Assembly: GCA_035626395.1 (NCBI GenBank)
Contig: DASPNR010000042.1
Location: 412,484-476,483, forward strand
From: Candidatus Limnocylindrales bacterium
Lineage (GTDB): Bacteria; Desulfobacterota; Binatia; UBA1149; CAITLU01
DNA length: 64,000 nucleotides
Direction of reading: 5' to 3'
Below, in pieces: positions 16,848 through 26,111 of this stretch (position 1 is its first letter; the number at the start of each line of letters is the position of its first letter). The notes beneath the pieces were generated by a model. That model did no database searches. It was given only the letters and a program-made list of their open reading frames with translations, and was not told the origin of the DNA. A program made the translations under genes and the position numbers.

Positions 16848-18089
16848 ATGTCGGCTCGTCCATCTTCTGCGCAGTCGCCCACCGTTGCCGCCATTCTCGG
16901 GCGCTGCCCCGTGCGTCTGTGGGGTCTGACAGGGGAGGAAAGGCTCGCGCGCCAGCTGCGCGCAGCCGGAGTGCAGCGCGTCCTCCTGGACGCGCCGCCC
17001 GAATCGCAGCCCATGCTGCTGGTGCGCGCCGACTTCCTCTTCGATGCTCGCACGCTGCATCAGCTTCTCGCCGAGCCCGGCACGATCCTGGAAGCCCGCG
17101 ACGGCGCAGGCCGCACCGTGGCCGTGGCGGCCAACGTCTCCGGCACGCAGATCGCGCCCGCGCGAGATGCCATCGAGAATGCCGGTCCGTCGCCGTCCAT
17201 CGACGGTGTTGCCGTGCAGACGGCCGCCGAGCTTCGGCCGAGCTACATCGCCGGGCTGCTCAAGGCCGACCGGCCGTTGCTGCTGCCGATCCGCGCCGAC
17301 CGCGTCGCCGAGCTGGAGGCATTCCTCTTCGACGCGTCCTACAAGGGCGTCACCGATCTGGTGACGAAATGGGTGTGGCCTTTGCCGGCGCGCTGGACGG
17401 TCCGGCTGTGTACGCGCCTCGGCATCCGGCCCAACGCCGTCACGGCCACCGGCCTGATCCTCGTGCTGGCTGCGACGTGGCTGTTCTGGCACGGGCATTT
17501 CGCCGCGGGGCTCGTGCCGGCCTGGCTGATGACCTTTCTGGACACCGTCGACGGCAAGCTGGCGCGCGTGACGGTGACGTCGTCATCGTTCGGCCACTAC
17601 CTCGACCACGTCACCGATCTCGTCCATCCGCCGCTGTGGTATGCGGCCTGGGGCGCCGGCATCGTCGGAGGTGCGGCGCATCTGGACAGCCTCTCGACGA
17701 CGCTCTACTGGATCCTTGCCGGCTACATCGGCGGGCGGCTGGCCGAAGGTGCGTTCAAGCACTTCGTCGCGGGCTTCTCGATGTTCACCTGGCAACCGTT
17801 CGACTCCTACTTTCGCCTCGTGACGGGTCGCCGCAATCCGAACCTGCTGCTGCTGACGGGCTCGCTTCTTGTGACCGCGCCGGCAGCCGGCCTGACCGCC
17901 GTGGCCGTCTGGACGGTCGCATCCACCGTGATTCTTCTGGTGCGTCTGGTACAAGGCGCCGCAGCGCGGCTGCGCGGCGAGCGATTGACGCCGTGGCTCG
18001 AGGCGATCGACCCGGATGCCGCCGACCGGCCCAGATATGCACAACCCTTCACACCCGATGGTGCGGCACTGGCACGACTGACGCGCTGA
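16848..18089 (+). CDS. CDP-alcohol phosphatidyltransferase with NTase-like N-terminal domain
   Basis: The 413-residue protein holds the complete CDP-alcohol transferase motif DxxDGxxAR-x8-GxxxDxxxD, starting in FLDTVDGKLAR at about residue 229 and ending in GHYLDHVTD. Several membrane helices follow. Residues 1-170 resemble a decayed nucleotidyltransferase (LVRADFLFDARTL), without the glycine-rich loop of active enzymes. Such layouts recall the fused cytidylyltransferase/synthase enzymes of inositol-phosphate lipid or solute synthesis. It should join a CDP-linked alcohol to an acceptor with release of CMP at the inner membrane. It starts 2 bp after the gpmA-like stop and is 52 bp from the next gene. 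Confidence 0.85.
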   Translation: MSARPSSAQSPTVAAILGRCPVRLWGLTGEERLARQLRAAGVQRVLLDAPPESQPMLLVRADFLFDARTLHQLLAEPGTILEARDGAGRTVAVAANVSGTQIAPARDAIENAGPSPSIDGVAVQTAAELRPSYIAGLLKADRPLLLPIRADRVAELEAFLFDASYKGVTDLVTKWVWPLPARWTVRLCTRLGIRPNAVTATGLILVLAATWLFWHGHFAAGLVPAWLMTFLDTVDGKLARVTVTSSSFGHYLDHVTDLVHPPLWYAAWGAGIVGGAAHLDSLSTTLYWILAGYIGGRLAEGAFKHFVAGFSMFTWQPFDSYFRLVTGRRNPNLLLLTGSLLVTAPAAGLTAVAVWTVASTVILLVRLVQGAAARLRGERLTPWLEAIDPDAADRPRYAQPFTPDGAALARLTR

Positions 18090-18141
18090 GGATACACACG
18101 TAAGTCGTGAGGCAGTCACAAAAAAAGGAAGGGGGAGGCGG

Positions 18142-18921
18142 GTGAGGGCGATCATTCTCAACGCCGGCCAGGGACGCCGGCTGCTGCCGCTGACGGCAGA
18201 CCGGCCCAAATGTCTTTTGACGCTCAACGGACCCACGGTCCTGGAAGCGCAGCTCCTCGCCCTGGCGACTGCCGGCATCGACGAGGTCGTGGTCGTGGTG
18301 GGTTTCGGCGCCGTGCAAGTGGAGGCCGAGCTTCGCAGGGTCTGCCCGCCCGGCGTTCGCGTGCGCACCATCCACAACCCGCTCTTCGACCGCAGCGACA
18401 ACCTGGTCAGCTGCCTGGCGGCGCGCTCGGCGATGGCGCGCGAGTTCCTGCTCCTCAACGGCGATACGCTCTTCCATCCGGGCATCATCGCACGCCTGCT
18501 CGACAGCACCGGTGAGGCCGTCTCCATCGCGGTGGCCTGCAAGGACGCCTACGATCACGACGACATGAAGGTGCAGTGGCGGCGTGGCCGCGTCACGCGC
18601 ATCGGCAAGGATCTGCCGAGCGACATCGTCGACGGCGAGGCCATCGGGGTCTCGCTGTTCCGCGGCGAGGCGCCGCGTCGCTTCCTGGCCGCGCTGGAAG
18701 AGGTCGTCAACCGTCCCGGCGGCCAGGGGCGCTGGTATCTGTCGGCGGTCGACATGCTGGCGTCGCAGGGCCTGGTGCAGGGCATCAACATCGACGGCTT
18801 CCACTGGATCGAGATCGACACGCCGCACGACCTGGCGCGCGCGCGCGAGCTGATGCCGCTGCTGTCGGAGATTCCGACGATCGCGGCCGATCCGCTGCAG
18901 GCCGAGCTCGAATCGATCTGA
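18142..18921 (+). CDS. Sugar/choline-phosphate cytidylyltransferase-like NTP transferase
   Basis: The 259 residues form a GT-A-like nucleotidyltransferase. The N terminus MRAIILNAGQGRRLLPLT is the nucleotide-binding loop with the catalytic Lys in RPKCLL. FLLLNGDTLF holds the metal-binding Asp, and DGFHWIEIDTPHDL is the C-terminal metal/sugar site. The overall pattern fits the phosphocholine/inositol-1-phosphate cytidylyltransferase group. It should make the CDP-alcohol used by the preceding transferase. The GTG start at 18142 follows a strong purine run (AAGGAAGGGGGAGG). Its stop overlaps the proposed DUF72 start. Confidence 0.85.
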   Translation: MRAIILNAGQGRRLLPLTADRPKCLLTLNGPTVLEAQLLALATAGIDEVVVVVGFGAVQVEAELRRVCPPGVRVRTIHNPLFDRSDNLVSCLAARSAMAREFLLLNGDTLFHPGIIARLLDSTGEAVSIAVACKDAYDHDDMKVQWRRGRVTRIGKDLPSDIVDGEAIGVSLFRGEAPRRFLAALEEVVNRPGGQGRWYLSAVDMLASQGLVQGINIDGFHWIEIDTPHDLARARELMPLLSEIPTIAADPLQAELESI

Positions 18922-19784
18922 TCGGCAAGCGCGGCGGCAGGATCTTCGTCGGCATCGGCGGCTGGACCTTCGAGCCGTGGCGCGGCGTGTTCTATCCGCC
19001 GGGCCTGCCGCACTCTCGCGAGCTCGAATTCGCCAGCCGCGCCGTCACGGCCATCGAGATCAACTCCACCTACCACCGGCTGCAGAAACCGCAGAGCTTC
19101 GCCGCGTGGGCCGCGGCCGTGCCCGACGGCTTCGTGTTCAGCGTCAAGGGCTCGTTCACCTGCAGCAACCGAAAGAATCTCGGCGAGGGCGCCGAGGCCG
19201 TGCGGCGCTTCTTCTCGCAGGGCCTGACCGAGCTCGGCCCCAAGCTCGGACCCATTCTGTGGCAGCTCATGCCGCACAAGGCGTTCGACCCGCAGGAGGT
19301 GGCGGCGTTCCTGGCGCTGCTGCCGCGCAAGCTCGACGGAGTGCGGCTGCGCCATGCGATCGAGCCCCGGCACGAGAGCTTTCGCACGCCCGAGTTCATC
19401 GCCCTCGCGCGCCGCGCCGGCGTCGCCGTCGTCGTGGCCGATTCGGAGGAGTACCCGCAGATCGCCGATGTCACGGGCAGCTTCGTCTACGCGCGCCTGC
19501 AGCGGTCGCGCGAGGACATCGAGACCGGCTACGACACGCGCTCGCTGACGCGATGGGCGAAGGCGGCGCGAGAGTGGGCAGGCGGGGAGCAGCCGGCGGG
19601 CTTGACCTACGTGTGCAAGCGGGCGCGCGCATCGAATGCCGCCGAGGCTTCGCCGCCGAGCAAGATCAGCAGGCCGCGCGACGTGTTCCTGTTCGTCATC
19701 GACGGCGCCAAGGTGCGCGCGCCGGCGGCGGCCTGCGCGCTCCTGCAACGGCTGGGCGGCGAACGATCCTCGCGGCGGCGCTGA
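18918..19784 (+). CDS. DUF72 (YecE-like) protein
   Basis: The frame encodes a DUF72 TIM-barrel-like protein of about 288 residues: GIGGWTFEPWRGVFYP near the N terminus, EINSTYHRLQ, FSVKGSFTCSN and VRLRHAIEPRHESF. The biochemical function of the family is not known. No ATG, GTG or TTG exists in frame between the upstream gene's last codons and the first conserved residues (about RIFVG). The best candidate is CTG at 18918, which overlaps the previous stop as CTGA and would give MIGKRGGRIFVG. A programmed or sequencing frameshift joining it to the cytidylyltransferase is the alternative. Confidence 0.8.
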   Translation: MIGKRGGRIFVGIGGWTFEPWRGVFYPPGLPHSRELEFASRAVTAIEINSTYHRLQKPQSFAAWAAAVPDGFVFSVKGSFTCSNRKNLGEGAEAVRRFFSQGLTELGPKLGPILWQLMPHKAFDPQEVAAFLALLPRKLDGVRLRHAIEPRHESFRTPEFIALARRAGVAVVVADSEEYPQIADVTGSFVYARLQRSREDIETGYDTRSLTRWAKAAREWAGGEQPAGLTYVCKRARASNAAEASPPSKISRPRDVFLFVIDGAKVRAPAAACALLQRLGGERSSRRR

Positions 19785-19861
19785 GCCGTCACTGGTCGAG
19801 CCGGAAGCGTGCCGCTGGCAGCGAGGCGGTCGGCGCTCGTCGCGAACGGGATGCGCGATCC

Positions 19862-20554
19862 TCAGCGCGCGTACGTCAGCTCGAGATACGCGCAGATGTC
19901 GGCCGACTCGAACATCTCCGAGCCGGTATTGGGATCGTGGAGATAGGGAACCATCATGCGGCCGGAGCGCGAGACGAAGTCGGCTCGCCTGGCGCTGCCC
20001 TTGGCGACGTTGTGCAGCAGGTAGGGCAGCTCGAGCTCGCAGAGCTTCTCGCGCACCAGCCGGCAATACGGTGAGGCTTCAAAGCTCCACAGCTCCAGAG
20101 GCTGCGCGGGCATCTTGGCATTGCGATAGCTGCGGCCGCCGAGGAGGCGCCACGCCGATGCCAGGCTGGAGGTGACGTCGGTGACCACCGGCAGCGACAG
20201 CGCCCACGGAACGCGGCCGTCGCCGTAGCGCGAGTAGAGGTAGCGCACGATCTCGTCGGATTCGTACATCTCGGCGCCCGTGTTCGGATCGACCAGATAC
20301 GGGAACTGCTCCTTGCCTCCCTTCTGGCGCACGACGGGCCGGAAGGTCGGGCCGCCCTGCGGGCACGGGTGGATGTTCGCGTCCAGGTCGAGCAACGATA
20401 GCGCTTCACGGACCTTGCGGCAGTACGGGCAGGCCTCGAACTCGTACAGGTCGAGCGGCCGCTGCGGCCGTGCGCCCAGCGTTCCCACCTGCATGCCGGT
20501 GCCGGCGCGAGCGATGCTCGCGGCATAAGAGGTTGCGACGTCCAGAGCCCGCAT
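19862..20554 (-). CDS. Tandem thioredoxin-fold GST N-terminal-like protein
   Basis: The 230 residues consist of two glutathione S-transferase N-terminal-type (thioredoxin-fold) domains in a row. The first has the redox motif CPYC (Cys42, Cys45) and FPYLVDPNTGAEMYESDEI. The second has SPYC in the same place, losing the first Cys, then VPYLHDPNTGSEMFESADI. The alpha-helical GST C-terminal domain is missing. Similar double-domain proteins occur in cyanobacteria and plastids. It may be a glutaredoxin-like reductase or chaperone. It lies 75 bp beyond the permease gene end on the same strand and could be the last gene of that unit. Confidence 0.83.
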   Translation of the reverse strand: MRALDVATSYAASIARAGTGMQVGTLGARPQRPLDLYEFEACPYCRKVREALSLLDLDANIHPCPQGGPTFRPVVRQKGGKEQFPYLVDPNTGAEMYESDEIVRYLYSRYGDGRVPWALSLPVVTDVTSSLASAWRLLGGRSYRNAKMPAQPLELWSFEASPYCRLVREKLCELELPYLLHNVAKGSARRADFVSRSGRMMVPYLHDPNTGSEMFESADICAYLELTYAR

Positions 20555-20629
20555 GCGCGGTTCCTACCCGGAACGATGCGGCAGGTACATTGCGCGCCGT
20601 ATCCGGCGCCCGCGGCACGTGCCGTCCGG

Positions 20630-23163
20630 TCAAGCCTGAAGCGACAGCAGTGGTCGTTCCTGCAGGACGCCTCGCATCGCCATCCGTGCGGTCAGCGCCG
20701 TCAGAAACGGCAGCCCCGCCACCACGCCCAGCAATGCCGGCCACGCCAGCGCCAGCTCCGCTTCCAGCAGCGTCGTTGCCAGCACGGCGCAGCCGGCCAC
20801 GCCGATGGTGCACCCGACGATGGCTGCGCTCACGCCGAGCGCCGCGAACTCGATGGCCACGCTCGCGCGCAGCAGCGAGTGAGGTGCGCCCAGCACCTTG
20901 GTCAGGTTGAGGTCCCAGCGGCGCTGGTCGGCCTCGTCGCGTGCGATGGCGAAGATCAGCGCCAGCCCCACGGCCAATGCCGTCCAGGCCGTGGCCGACA
21001 CCGCCCACTGGAGCTGCTGCAGCAGATCGAGCGCGCGCTCGACGCCGCGGGTGACGTCGATCATCGACACGTTCGGGAAGCGCTCGACGATGCTCGCCTG
21101 CAGGCGCTCGCGCTGCTCGCGCGGCAGCGACGGCACCGAGGCCAGGAAGACTGCCGGCGCACCTTCGAGCACGCCCGGCTGAAAGGCGACGAAGAAGTTG
21201 GGCTGAAGGCTGGTCCAATCGACCTCGCGCAGGTTGACGATGCGGCCCTCGACCGGCACGCCCTGCACGTCGAAGCGCATCGTGTCGCCCAGTGACAGGT
21301 CGAGTCGGCGGGCAAAGCCCTTCTCCACGGAGATCTCGGCCACGCCGCTGCCGTCCCAGCTCCCCGAGAACGGCATTCCCGCCACCAGCGTTTCCGTCGC
21401 CGCCAGCTCCTGCTGCCAGGTCAGGTTGTACGTGCGTGCCTGCATGCGCTCGACGTCGCCGCCTGCCCCGGGACGCCGGCCGCCTGCGGCTGCAACTTCG
21501 CCGGCGACCGGGTCGCCGTTGATGGCCTGCAGGCGCGCGCGCACCATCGGCGCCACTCGCTGCAATTCCACGCCCGCCGTGCGCACGTGCTCGCGCAGCG
21601 GCTCGGTCTGCTCGGGCTGGATGTCGAAGAGGAACAGGCTCGGGATCGCGCCTTCCTCCGGCGGGTCCAGCTGCGCTGCCAGCAGCGCGCGCAGCTGCGG
21701 CGGGAGGCCCAGCAGCAGCGCCGCCAGCGCCAGCGCGACGAAGGCGGTCACCGAGCCGCGCCGGTGCGGAGCGAGCTGGCGAAGCGCGAGCCGCACCGGA
21801 ACGCTCGACCTCTCGCCCAGCCGCGCGGCCGCAGGAAGAATCACGCGCCCGAGCGCCGCCGCGATCAGGAACGCGACGGCGACGACGCCGACGAAGTAGG
21901 CGCCCTGTCGAAGATCGCCGGCCCGCCACACCGCCAGCACCAGGAACACCAGCGCAGCGGGCACATGCCACAACGCCTGCAGGCGCTTTCGATGCAGGTG
22001 CAGCGTGGCCTGCTCCTGGAACAGCTCGGAGACCTGCAACGAGTCCAGCCGTGCCAGCATTCCGAGGCACGAGACCGGCCCCACGAGCAGCGCGACGACG
22101 AGCGCAGCCACGGTCTCGCGCGCGCCGACGCCGAGCGTGAGCTCGCGCGGCAGCACGTCGGCGAACGCGCTGGCCGCGGCCGGCAGCGCGGCAGCGACGA
22201 CGGCGCAGGCCACGATCGCGGACGCGCCCGCCAGCACCACGAGCTCGAGCAGCAGCAGCACCTGCGCGCGGCGCCGCCGCGCTCCCAGGCTCATCAGGAT
22301 CGCCAGGTCGGGTAGGCGACGTCGCAGGAAGACGTGGAACAGATACGCGCAGGCCACCGCCGCCAGCGCCAGCGCGCACAGCGACACGAGGCCGAGGTAG
22401 CGCGTCACGCGCGTGTAGGCGCCGGAGATCTCGGCTGCGGCCTCGCCGTGGCTGGTGATGCGCACGCGCGCGTCGCTGACGGATGCGCGCAGCCGCCGTG
22501 CGGCGGCGTCGGCGTCGGCCTGGCGCGGCAGCAGCTGCAGGTGCTGGTACTCGACGCGGCTGCCGGTCTGCACCAGCTCGGTCTGCGCGATGCGAGACAG
22601 CGCGACGTAGAGACGCGGGGCCAGCGAGGCGGCGCGGAGGGAAAGGCCGGTGTCTCGCGCAAGCGTATCGGTGATGCGCACCTCGAGGCTGCCGATGCGA
22701 ACCGTGTCGCCGAGCTCGATGCCGAGCTGGCCGAGCAGGGCGGGGTCGGCCCACGCCTGCGCCTCCTTCTCCAGTCGCTGGTGATGCGCGGGCGTGACGG
22801 CTCCGCCACCGGCCAGGACGATGCTGCCTGCCAGCGGAAAGCGTGCGTCGATGCCGCGCAGCTCGACCAGCCGGGCGTGACGGCCGGCAGCCATCGAGTA
22901 CATCTGCACGAGGTCGCAGGAGGCGGCGGCGGGCGAATCGGCGTCCATGCGCGCGATCTCGTCCGGCTGCAGCGGCCGCATCGAGGCGATGCGCACGTCG
23001 GCGCCGAGCATGGCGCGCGAGCGGGCGTGCAAGGTGCGTTCGATGGAGCCCTGCAACGAATCGAGCAGCAGCGCTCCGCTGAGGCCGAGCGCGAGGTTGG
23101 CTATGAAGAACAGCGCGAACGCGCGCTGATGCATCAGATCGCGCAGCGCCAGGCGCAGCAGCG

Positions 23164-23167
<4 letters not shown>
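20630..23167 (-). CDS. ybbP: FtsX-like ABC permease (YbbP type)
   Basis: The 845-residue inner-membrane permease has two FtsX/MacB-type halves. Single helices near the N terminus (about 15-35) are followed by a large periplasmic domain. A helix cluster lies at about 250-480, a second periplasmic domain at about 490-690, and three helices at the C terminus. Size and order match E. coli YbbP. ATG 23167 overlaps the stop of the ATPase gene as ATGA. With the ATPase and TesA genes it forms the conserved TesA-YbbA-YbbP set, thought to act on envelope lipids or lipoproteins; substrate unknown. Confidence 0.88.
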
Positions 23168-23858
<691 letters not shown>

Positions 23859-23871
<13 letters not shown>

Positions 23872-24587
23872 TCGAGCTTTTTTCTTCGGTGCGTCGCGAA
23901 ATGCTCCAATGGGAGACCTGGCCCCAGCTTCGAGGAGGCGTCGAGCCCTTCGAGCAGCGGCCGCAGGTGGCGCGTCACGTTCCTTGCCACGATCTCGTAT
24001 CCGGAGGCATTGGGGTGAACGCCGTCGGGCAGGTTCTTGGTCGAATCGGCTGCGACGCCTTCGAGCAGGAACGGCAGCAGCGCCACGTTCTTCTCTCGGG
24101 CGAGGTCCGTGTACATCTTCTGGAACGTCTGCGTGTAGTCGCGGCCGTAGTTCGGCGGCAGCAGCATGCCCGCGAGCAGCACGACGACGCCGTTGTCCTT
24201 GGCGAGGTCGATCGCCTCGGCCAGGTTCTTCTTCGTCTGCGACAGGTCGATGCCGCGAAGGCCGTCGTTGGCGCCGAGCGCGAGCAGGAGGATGTCGGGC
24301 TTGCGGCGAAGCTGCCACTTCAGGCGCGCGACCGCGCTGGCGGAGGTGGAGCCGCTGACGCCGGCGTTGACGACCTCGATGTGCGGATATCCGCTCGCAC
24401 GCAGCTCCTTCTCGACCAGGGCCGGATAGGCCTGCTCGGGTGGAAGGCCGTAGCCTTCGGTCAGGGAGTCGCCGAGGCAGACCACCAGCGGCTTGCCTGT
24501 GCCGGTTTGCGGCGGCGCTTCCAGGGCGAGCGCAGGTGGCGCGGACAGCGTTGCCGTCAGGAGAGCGGCGGCCAGTCTTCGCATCAT
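23859..24587 (-). CDS. tesA: SGNH/GDSL arylesterase (TesA-like)
   Basis: The 242-residue protein starts with a signal peptide (MMRRLAAALLTATLSAPPALA) and should be periplasmic. Its SGNH blocks are CLGDSLTEGYG (Ser), GVSGSTS (Gly), LGANDGLRG (Asn) and DGVHPNASGY (Asp and His). This is the TesA type, a thioesterase/lysophospholipase/arylesterase. The ATG at 24587 is chosen because it gives the signal peptide directly. The C-terminal tail of about 35 residues past the His block is longer than usual and overlaps the ATPase start. In E. coli, tesA is divergent from ybbA; here it is co-directional. Confidence 0.88.
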
Positions 24588-24738
24588 GCATTGCAACGTA
24601 GCAGCGACTGCGGTGAGCCAAAAAGCAGGATCGGCTCGCGCCACGCAGACTGCGCAGGCGCTTTCGTGCGCGGGCGCCGCCGGGGTGACCCATGTCGGTC
24701 TCGCTGTCGGGCCTGCGCCCGGCCGGAGGCGTGCCGGT

Positions 24739-25473
24739 TCAAGGCTGCAGCGGCCGGTCGGGATCCTCCTCGATGGGCGCTCCCTCCTCCGGCGTCAGCG
24801 TCTCCACCGGCAGCGGCGGATCGAAGCCGTGGTGGCCGTAGAGCTGGATGGCGCGCCGGGCGACGATGTTGAGGATGCTCGGCTGCAGCGTGCGCACCGC
24901 GACGTTGGAAACCGTCAGCGTCACCCACATCAGCGGCGAGTTGTACTGCATCGCCTGCCATGCCGGCCGGATGTAGCGATACCACTTGTTGGCGGTGACG
25001 TAGGTCGGGTGGCTCTGCACCGCCTTGCTGAGGTGCCAGGCGCGATGGGCGGTATGGGCGCTGACGTCGACGAGGCGGCCGACGCGGCTGTTCTGCAGGA
25101 AGTGCCCGATGTCGGCGGCGGTCAGCTCGACGGCGCGTGCGAAGCGGCTCAGGCCCGGCGCCAGCACGGGGTTTGGCGACTCGGGGTGATAGACCTGCGC
25201 GATGGCCATCACCAGGCGCGGCACCTCGTCGACCAGAGGGCGGACCCATTCCGGATACGGCGTGGCCTGCCAGCGCATGCGCGCCTTGGCCGCTTCGACG
25301 ACCTCGCGCGCGCGGCGGTCGCGTTCGTCCTCGACCACGCCGCCGAGCGCCTCCTCCGTCTCCTGCAGCACCACGCGAGCGCTGATGAGAATGCGCAGGC
25401 CGTGATACGCGAGAAACGCCAGCGTCACCGACGCGGCACCGATCACGAAGCTGAGGAAGTCAAACTTGCCCAC
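24739..25473 (-). CDS. Hypothetical membrane-anchored protein
   Basis: The product is 244 residues and I do not recognise the family. One N-terminal helix (about residues 8-27) is followed by a charged, coiled-coil-like stretch (about 33-65). A long, mostly helical cytoplasmic or periplasmic domain rich in Trp and His comes next, and the C-terminal tail is Pro/Glu-rich. The GTG start at 25473 has no strong ribosome binding site. The gene is on the same strand as its neighbours but separated from them by more than 120 bp on each side. Confidence 0.6.
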   Translation of the reverse strand: MGKFDFLSFVIGAASVTLAFLAYHGLRILISARVVLQETEEALGGVVEDERDRRAREVVEAAKARMRWQATPYPEWVRPLVDEVPRLVMAIAQVYHPESPNPVLAPGLSRFARAVELTAADIGHFLQNSRVGRLVDVSAHTAHRAWHLSKAVQSHPTYVTANKWYRYIRPAWQAMQYNSPLMWVTLTVSNVAVRTLQPSILNIVARRAIQLYGHHGFDPPLPVETLTPEEGAPIEEDPDRPLQP

Positions 25474-25601
25474 CTCGGTGCATTCTATCCGGCCCCGTCG
25501 TCGGGGACAGGAGCGCTCGCATGGGACTTCGATCGATCTGCAGGCAGCACGTCATCCGATGCTGCGGGATCAGGGGGTCGGACGGCGCACCGGGACTCGC
25601 A

Positions 25602-26099
25602 TCACGGCGCCTGCGGCTCCTGTTGTCGTGCGGCAGGGTCGCTGGTGACGTAGGCGCTGGCCGCACCGTGCTGGTAGATGAGGCGCCCGCCGGCGATCCC
25701 GGTGCGATAGCCGAGGACGAGGACCACCAGCATCGCGCCCACCGACACGGCCGCCAGCGCCTGCGCCGCGCCGGCGTTGCCCATGGCCGGCACCGTCAGC
25801 GTGATCAGCAGGACGACGCCGCTGACCCATGCGAAGGTCTCGCCGGCATCCTCGTGCACTCCGACGGCGTGCTCGGCGACGAGCTGCTCGATGCGTTTCT
25901 CTTCCTGGTGGCCGGTGCGCTCGGCCGCCATCGCGGTCACGAACAGCACCGCCTGCAGTGCCACGACGATCAGCCACGCGGCGCGCGGCAGATGCTCGCG
26001 CCGCCACGCCAGCAGCACGCCGAGAGCCACGAACGGCATGAGCAGCGAAAGCGCCAGCGGAAGGTGTGCGATCTGCGCGTGCAGCGGGACGATGTCCAT
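25602..26099 (-). CDS. DUF2231-like small membrane protein
   Basis: The 165 residues carry four hydrophobic helices. LHAQIAHLPLALSLLMPF at the N terminus and HEDAGE between helices 2 and 3 give the His pattern of DUF2231 proteins, which are suspected of heme or metal binding. It begins 12 bp after glgP ends on the same strand and is probably co-transcribed with it. Function is unknown. Confidence 0.65.
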   Translation of the reverse strand: MDIVPLHAQIAHLPLALSLLMPFVALGVLLAWRREHLPRAAWLIVVALQAVLFVTAMAAERTGHQEEKRIEQLVAEHAVGVHEDAGETFAWVSGVVLLITLTVPAMGNAGAAQALAAVSVGAMLVVLVLGYRTGIAGGRLIYQHGAASAYVTSDPAARQQEPQAP

Positions 26100-26111
26100 G
26101 CCGATGCGGGC

